A DNA stretch of 64,000 nucleotides from JAJFIE01 sp964344255 (GTDB taxonomy: Bacteria > Pseudomonadota > Alphaproteobacteria > Rhodospirillales > Casp-alpha2). Shown one piece after another: positions 59,632 to 64,000 of the stretch. The position numbers and the translations under genes are program-made. The notes below the pieces were generated by a model, which worked only from the letters and a program-made list of their open reading frames with translations, had not been told where the DNA came from and made no database searches. The DNA lies in contig CAYFMQ010000016.1 of the NCBI GenBank assembly GCA_964344255.1, forward strand, positions 1 through 64,000, read 5' to 3'. Positions within the stretch are counted from its first letter, which is position 1, and each line of letters opens with the position of its first letter.

Positions 59632-59997
59632 TTACCCCCCAACCTGATCGTGATCGCCGCCAAGGGCTTCCGGATAGTCATTTTCCAGTTGCTGGGCGGC
59701 GACTGAACGCAGTTCATCCAGCTTGGTGCGAACATCCTGTTCGGAAACATTGACGCCCCGTTCGGCAATATCGGCCATGACCTTGCGCATGATATCCTCA
59801 ATGCCGGGCTCATCCAGGTCCGCCATGACGACGGATTTCGCATACTCGGCCTTTTCATCTGACGTCATGCCGTATTTATCGGCCAGCCATTCACCCAGAA
59901 GCTTGTTCCGGCGGGCGTCAATCTTGAAAGCCAGTTCCTCATCCATCTTGTGCTTGGCTTCGAAACTTTTTTCGCGGTCACTAAAAACGTCGCTCAT
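59632..59997 (-). CDS. F1-ATPase inhibitor zeta subunit (DUF1476)
   Basis: Alphaproteobacterial inhibitor of the F1Fo-ATPase, which blocks ATP hydrolysis like mitochondrial IF1. The N-terminus MSDVFSDREKSFEAKHKMDEE, LLGEWLADKYGMT and the C-terminal helix EQDVRTKLDELRSVA are typical. 121 aa, slightly longer than the usual 105-110. No ATP synthase genes nearby, as normal for this gene. Confidence 0.9.
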   Translation of the reverse strand: MSDVFSDREKSFEAKHKMDEELAFKIDARRNKLLGEWLADKYGMTSDEKAEYAKSVVMADLDEPGIEDIMRKVMADIAERGVNVSEQDVRTKLDELRSVAAQQLENDYPEALGGDHDQVGG

Positions 59998-60235
59998 TAC
60001 TGTATCCTTAGACGTTGGTCAGAAATTCAGGAGCATGTCCCTGATCCGTTAACCTGTGTTTTATAGGGCGGAGCGCTCTTCCGCAATGCCCCAATGGTGA
60101 GAATCATGCCAATTCGAACATTTCTCTCTTCTAGTAAGATTTGTACCGTTTCCCATTCGGTTCAAGGCTTCGCTCGATCACGGAATTGACCTCGGTCTTG
60201 ACCATGTAGCCGACACACCGTAACCAGTCATCGTT

Positions 60236-61033
60236 ATGTGCACCGTCGTTATTCTTTACCGGCCCGGCCACGACTGGCCCCTGATCCTGGGCGCCAACCG
60301 CGATGAGATGCGGTCCAGGCCCTGGGAAGGACCCGGTCGTCATTGGGAGGACAGGCCCCATGTCACCGCCGGGAAGGATATCCTGGCGGGGGGAAGCTGG
60401 CTTGGCATGAACGATGACCGCCTGGCCGCCTGCATCCTCAACCGCGTCAACAGCCTCGGGCCCGCACCAGACAAACGAAGCCGGGGTGAACTGCCCCTTG
60501 ACGCACTTGACCATGCGGAAGCGCGGGTGGCGGCGGAAGCCCTATCGGCCCTTGATCCTACTGCTTACCGTTCCTTCAATATGGTGATTGGCGATGCGTC
60601 GGGCGCTTACTGGCTCGCCAACGATGAGGAGTCCGCTAGGATCACGTTTGAGGCCATCCCTGAAGGCCTTTCCATGGTCACGGCCCACGACCTGAACGAC
60701 AGGGAAGGCAGCGAACGCATTCGCCATCACCTGCCGCGTTTCCGCGCCGCACCCGCACCGGAACCGGCAAGCGGTGACTGGTTCGCCTGGGAGGCCCTGA
60801 TGGCGGATCGCACGAAGGCCGCAGGCGCCGGTTGGGGCGGCGCCATGGCCATAGCGCCCTCGGATTTCGATGCCGAAAGCGAGGAGGGCGAAGGCGACGG
60901 GGACGGCATTGATTTCGGCACCGTTAGTTCATCCCTGATCGCGCTTCCCGCTCCGGGGACAGAGGCAACACCGGTGTGGCGATTCGCCCCCGGCATGCCG
61001 GGTGAGACGCCATATTACGACGTTCTGCTCTGA
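60236..61033 (+). CDS. NRDE family protein (TANGO2-like)
   Basis: Ntn-like NRDE family; TANGO2 in eukaryotes is linked to heme or acyl-CoA handling. Starts MCTVVILYRPGHDWPLILGANRDE, with Cys2 as the possible N-terminal nucleophile after methionine removal and the NRDE signature. GGSWLGMNDDRLAACILNR is the next conserved block. 265 aa with an acidic insertion near 220. Single gene, divergent from the zeta subunit gene. Confidence 0.88.
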   Translation: MCTVVILYRPGHDWPLILGANRDEMRSRPWEGPGRHWEDRPHVTAGKDILAGGSWLGMNDDRLAACILNRVNSLGPAPDKRSRGELPLDALDHAEARVAAEALSALDPTAYRSFNMVIGDASGAYWLANDEESARITFEAIPEGLSMVTAHDLNDREGSERIRHHLPRFRAAPAPEPASGDWFAWEALMADRTKAAGAGWGGAMAIAPSDFDAESEEGEGDGDGIDFGTVSSSLIALPAPGTEATPVWRFAPGMPGETPYYDVLL

Positions 61034-61213
61034 TCCAGCCGCAAACATCCCCGCGAAGCGGCAAGATTCCTCATTTTTGGGTCTTTGCGGCCTTGCTCGT
61101 CGTTGTCAGAACCCTACACACCTGCTATACGGACGCCATTACCACAATGCGGGCAGGACGCACCCGGAACGCTTCCGGACGGTTCGCCACCCGCAGATCA
61201 CCGGATCATCATC

Positions 61214-61978
61214 ATGGCCAGACGCAGACAGATTTACGAAGGCAAGGCAAAGGTGCTCTTTGAAGGGCCCGAGCCAGGAACCCTCGTGCAGTATTTCAAG
61301 GACGACGCCACCGCCTTTAACAACCAGAAGAAAGGCGTGATTACCGGCAAGGGCGTTCTCAACAATCGTATTTCAGAATTCCTGATGACTCGCCTGGGCG
61401 AGATCGGCATCCCGACGCATTTCGTCAAGCGCCTGAACATGCGCGAGCAACTGGTCAGGGAAGTCGAGATCGTTCCCATCGAGGTTATCGTGCGCAACGT
61501 CGCCGCCGGCACGCTCGCCAAGCGCTTCGGCATGGAGGAAGGATCGCCCCTTCCCCGCTCCATCGTCGAGTTTTGCTACAAGAACGACGAGCTGGGCGAC
61601 CCGCTGATCTCGGAAGAACACATCACGGCCTTTGGTTGGGCCACGCCGCAGGACCTGGACGAGATCGTCACCATGTCATTGCGCATCAATGATTTCCTGT
61701 CGGGGCTGTTCCTAGGGATCGGCCTCAAACTGGTTGATTTCAAGCTTGAATTCGGCCGCCTGTGGGAAAACGAGCAGATGCGCATCGTGCTGGCTGACGA
61801 AATCAGCCCTGATTCCTGCCGTCTGTGGGACGTCAAGACCAACGAAAAGATGGACAAGGACCGCTTCCGCCGCGACCTCGGCAAGGTGGAAGAGGCCTAC
61901 CAGGAAGTGGCCCGCCGCCTCGGCATCCTGCCGGAAAGCGGACAGCAGGATATGCAGGGCCCCGAGACGATACAGTAA
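61214..61978 (+). CDS. purC: Phosphoribosylaminoimidazole-succinocarboxamide synthase
   Basis: SAICAR synthetase of de novo purine synthesis. MARRRQIYEGKAKVLFEG start, FKDDATAFNNQKKG, and DEISPDSCRLWDVKT for nucleotide and metal binding. 254 aa from the ATG at 61214; the upstream extension is not conserved-looking. First gene of a purC-purS-purQ run. Confidence 0.97.
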   Translation: MARRRQIYEGKAKVLFEGPEPGTLVQYFKDDATAFNNQKKGVITGKGVLNNRISEFLMTRLGEIGIPTHFVKRLNMREQLVREVEIVPIEVIVRNVAAGTLAKRFGMEEGSPLPRSIVEFCYKNDELGDPLISEEHITAFGWATPQDLDEIVTMSLRINDFLSGLFLGIGLKLVDFKLEFGRLWENEQMRIVLADEISPDSCRLWDVKTNEKMDKDRFRRDLGKVEEAYQEVARRLGILPESGQQDMQGPETIQ

Positions 61979-62001
61979 CGTCGCTATAAGAGGATCGATC
62001 A

Positions 62002-62244
62002 GTGAAAGCACGCGTACATGTCATGTTGAAAAACGGGGTTCTCGACCCCCAGGGCAAGGCCGTCCAGCATGCGCTGGGCTCGCTGGGATTCGACGGAGTC
62101 AACGATGTCCGCCAGGGCAAGGTGATCGAACTGGAACTGGACGAAAGCGACGCCGAAAAAGCCCGCGAAAACGTCGAGCAGATGTGCAAGGGCCTGCTCG
62201 CCAACACCGTGATCGAGAATTACGCCATCGAGATCGAGGGCTGA
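62002..62244 (+). CDS. purS: FGAM synthase subunit PurS
   Basis: Small subunit joining PurQ and PurL in the three-part FGAM synthase. MKARVHVMLKNGVLDPQGKA and the C-terminal VIENYAIEIEG are characteristic. 80 aa, full length. It starts 23 bp after purC. Confidence 0.95.
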   Translation: MKARVHVMLKNGVLDPQGKAVQHALGSLGFDGVNDVRQGKVIELELDESDAEKARENVEQMCKGLLANTVIENYAIEIEG

Positions 62245-62264
62245 AAACCGGAGGCAGAGGCACC

Positions 62265-62957
62265 ATGAAAACCGCCGTTATCGTATTTCCGGGTTCCAAC
62301 TGCGACCGTGACGCCCAGGTCGCCCTCAGAAACAGCTTCGGCCACGAGCCGGTCATGGTCTGGCACGGTGATTCGGAAATGCCCAAGGTTGACCTGATCG
62401 TCGTTCCCGGCGGCTTTTCCTATGGTGATTATCTGCGCTCCGGCGCCATGGCCGCCCACAGCCCCATCATGCGCGAGGTCGTAGCCGAGGCCAACAACGG
62501 CGTGCCGACGCTGGGCATCTGCAACGGCTTCCAGGTTCTGACCGAGTCTGGATTACTTCCGGGCGCCCTGATGCGGAACGCCAACCTCAAGTTCGTCTGC
62601 AAGGACGTCTGGCTCAGGGTCGAGAACAACACAACCATGTTCACTTCCCGCTACACCCGCAACAGCGCCATCCGCATTCCCATCGCGCATCACGACGGCA
62701 ACTACTACGCCGACGACGAGACGCTGAAACGGCTGAATGCGGAAAACCGCGTCGCCTTCCGTTACGTGGACGAGGACGGTAACGAAACGCCGGAAGCCAA
62801 TCCCAACGGCTCCATCGAGAACATCGCCGGCATCTATAACGAAAAGTTCAACGTGCTCGGCATGATGCCGCATCCCGAACGCCTGATCGATCCGCTGCTG
62901 GGCGGCACAGACGGCCTGCCCATGTTTGAAGGTCTTGTCGAGGCTGTTGCGGCTTAA
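62265..62957 (+). CDS. purQ: FGAM synthase glutaminase subunit PurQ
   Basis: Class I glutamine amidotransferase supplying ammonia to PurL. MKTAVIVFPGSNCDRDAQVA start, nucleophile elbow GICNGFQVL, and MPHPERL for the His-Glu pair. 230 aa from the ATG at 62265, 20 bp after purS; a larger frame running back over purC is a reading-frame artefact. A hydrolase gene, not purL, follows at 5 bp. Confidence 0.96.
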   Translation: MKTAVIVFPGSNCDRDAQVALRNSFGHEPVMVWHGDSEMPKVDLIVVPGGFSYGDYLRSGAMAAHSPIMREVVAEANNGVPTLGICNGFQVLTESGLLPGALMRNANLKFVCKDVWLRVENNTTMFTSRYTRNSAIRIPIAHHDGNYYADDETLKRLNAENRVAFRYVDEDGNETPEANPNGSIENIAGIYNEKFNVLGMMPHPERLIDPLLGGTDGLPMFEGLVEAVAA

Positions 62958-62962
62958 GTCCG

Positions 62963-63991
62963 ATGTCCGTCTTTCCCAACATCGAGATTGCCGGAAACGC
63001 CCATGAACGGGGCGTTTCCCACGGCTCCCAGTTGCGCGACCAGATCACGCAAGCCCTTGCCTTCTACCGCGAGATATTCAGGCTCCCGGACGACGTGGTG
63101 CTGGAGAGAGCCAGGCATTTCGAAGGCGTCATCAGGGATTTCAATCCGGACTACCTGACGGAGATCAACGGCATCGCCGAAGGGGCCGGGGTCGATCCGC
63201 TGTGGATCGTCGCTCTCAATGCGCGAACGGAAATCCTGTCGCTCACCAAAACAGCGGGCTTAAGCGAATGCACGTCCATGTGTTTCTCGGGCGCGCCCAT
63301 CCTGGGCCAGACCTGGGACTGGGGCGAAGCGCTGGAGCCCCTGTGCGTCATGATGCGCCTCACCCGCGAGGACGGCCATGTCATCCACATGATGACGGAG
63401 CCCGGCATCATCGGCAAAATCGGCATGAACAGCACCGGGCTGGGCGTATGCCTCAACATCCTGACCCTGGGCCAGCCGCTGGACGGCGTTCCCATCCATG
63501 TCATGCTGCGCGGTATCCTGGACAGCGCTTCCGCCGCCGATGCCGACGCCGTCATCGGTACAGCCCCGCTCGGCAAGTCCTCCAACATCATCGTTGCCGA
63601 TGGCTCAGGGGCAGGCTTCATCCGGGAATTCGCGGGCGCGGAAACCCTGACGCCGGCGGACTACGACGGCAGCCTGGTCCACACCAACCACTACCTGGGC
63701 CGGGTCATCAATGCGCCCGACGATCCGCTCTATGAGAATTCCCGTACCCGCATGGCAACGGCCGTCGCACGGGTCACGGCCACTGAAGACCAAACAGTGG
63801 AGAGCATGATCGACATCCTCTCCGACCGTTCGGCCGGCGAATTTCCCATTTACAGGCCCTACAAGCCCGATGACACGGTCAAGATCGTCGGCACCGTCGC
63901 CACCATCGTCATGGGTTTAGAGGAACGCGAGATGCATGTGCGCAAGGGCAACGAGGCAAACAGTCCCTTTACACGGTTCGCGGTCGGGTGA
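62963..63991 (+). CDS. C45 family autoproteolytic acyltransferase/hydrolase
   Basis: Ntn hydrolase of the isopenicillin-N acyltransferase (C45) family. The N-terminal GNAHERGVSHGSQLRDQI is the family motif, and the nucleophile is Cys103 in LSECTSM, the same number as in the Penicillium enzyme, although the residue before it is Glu instead of Gly. Later blocks GQTWDWG and GLGVCLNILT fit. 342 aa. It begins 5 bp after purQ, so it is likely co-transcribed with purine genes, which is unexpected. Natural substrate unknown. Confidence 0.85.
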   Translation: MSVFPNIEIAGNAHERGVSHGSQLRDQITQALAFYREIFRLPDDVVLERARHFEGVIRDFNPDYLTEINGIAEGAGVDPLWIVALNARTEILSLTKTAGLSECTSMCFSGAPILGQTWDWGEALEPLCVMMRLTREDGHVIHMMTEPGIIGKIGMNSTGLGVCLNILTLGQPLDGVPIHVMLRGILDSASAADADAVIGTAPLGKSSNIIVADGSGAGFIREFAGAETLTPADYDGSLVHTNHYLGRVINAPDDPLYENSRTRMATAVARVTATEDQTVESMIDILSDRSAGEFPIYRPYKPDDTVKIVGTVATIVMGLEEREMHVRKGNEANSPFTRFAVG

Positions 63992-64000
63992 TTCCTGAAA

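Noticed and set aside
61734..62957. A single 407-codon fusion ending in PurQ
   Set aside because: The part before the ATG at 62265 reads across purC and purS in another frame; PurQ begins at MKTAVIVFPGSN.

Overview
The window is chromosomal DNA from a flagellated alphaproteobacterium, most probably a Rhodospirillales-type organism. This rests on the family content: an alpha-type flagellin translationally coupled to FlaF, the alphaproteobacterial F1-ATPase inhibitor zeta (DUF1476), DUF4167, DUF1178, a PAS_5 protein, an NDUFAF5-type methyltransferase, and the order lysC-ptsP-rodZ-like-ispG-hisS-hemA-prfA-prmC-DUF4167-clpB. No rRNA, tRNA, CRISPR array, transposase or integrase was recognised.

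Layout. 0.3-1.7 kb: an M23 cell-wall endopeptidase. 1.7-2.9 kb: flagellin and flaF. 3.1-24.3 kb: a mostly minus-strand housekeeping block (clpB, DUF4167, prmC, prfA, hemA, hisS, ispG, a RodZ-like protein, ptsP, lysC). It is split at 12.7-18.8 kb by a plus-strand five-gene iron/heme cassette behind a Fur-like box: imelysin/IrpA, a di-heme peroxidase, a DUF1111 di-heme protein, a second imelysin and DUF1513. 24.4-33.1 kb: ubiG, other methyltransferases, an alpha/beta hydrolase resembling fluoroacetate dehalogenase, small membrane and PAS proteins, nitrilase, glutaredoxin, comF. 33.1-35.5 kb: an accessory patch with a pesticin-type lysozyme behind a promoter and two tandem terminators, plus an unknown exported protein. 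35.6-45.8 kb: sfsA, map, radC, an amidase, an agmatinase-like protein, oxidoreductases, an Ntn hydrolase, purB and an HpaI-type aldolase. 46.5-51.5 kb: a complete urease operon ureDABCEFG. 51.9-60 kb: a DASS anion transporter with a tandem universal stress protein, a metallo-beta-lactamase-fold hydrolase, a glutamine amidotransferase-like protein, two orphan receiver-domain proteins, a triple-RidA protein and the ATPase inhibitor zeta. 60.2-64 kb: an NRDE protein, purC-purS-purQ and a C45-type autoproteolytic hydrolase; purL is presumably beyond the window.

Repeats are concentrated in a few intergenic regions. A two-hairpin element of about 135 bp resembling rhizobial RIME elements is present at 5.8, 30.8 and (divergent) 28.2 kb. 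REP-like ATTCCCGC/GCGGGAAT palindromes lie near 28.6, 44.9 and 45.8-46.0 kb. Two unlinked intergenic regions (28.4-28.5 and 46.0-46.2 kb) carry arrays of the heptamer GTCTACA/TGTAGAC and related flanking sequence, which I could not assign to any known element. The candidates most worth following are the iron/heme cassette inserted in the ispG-rodZ context, the heptamer arrays, the lysozyme locus with tandem terminators, and the triple-RidA protein lacking the usual catalytic arginine.
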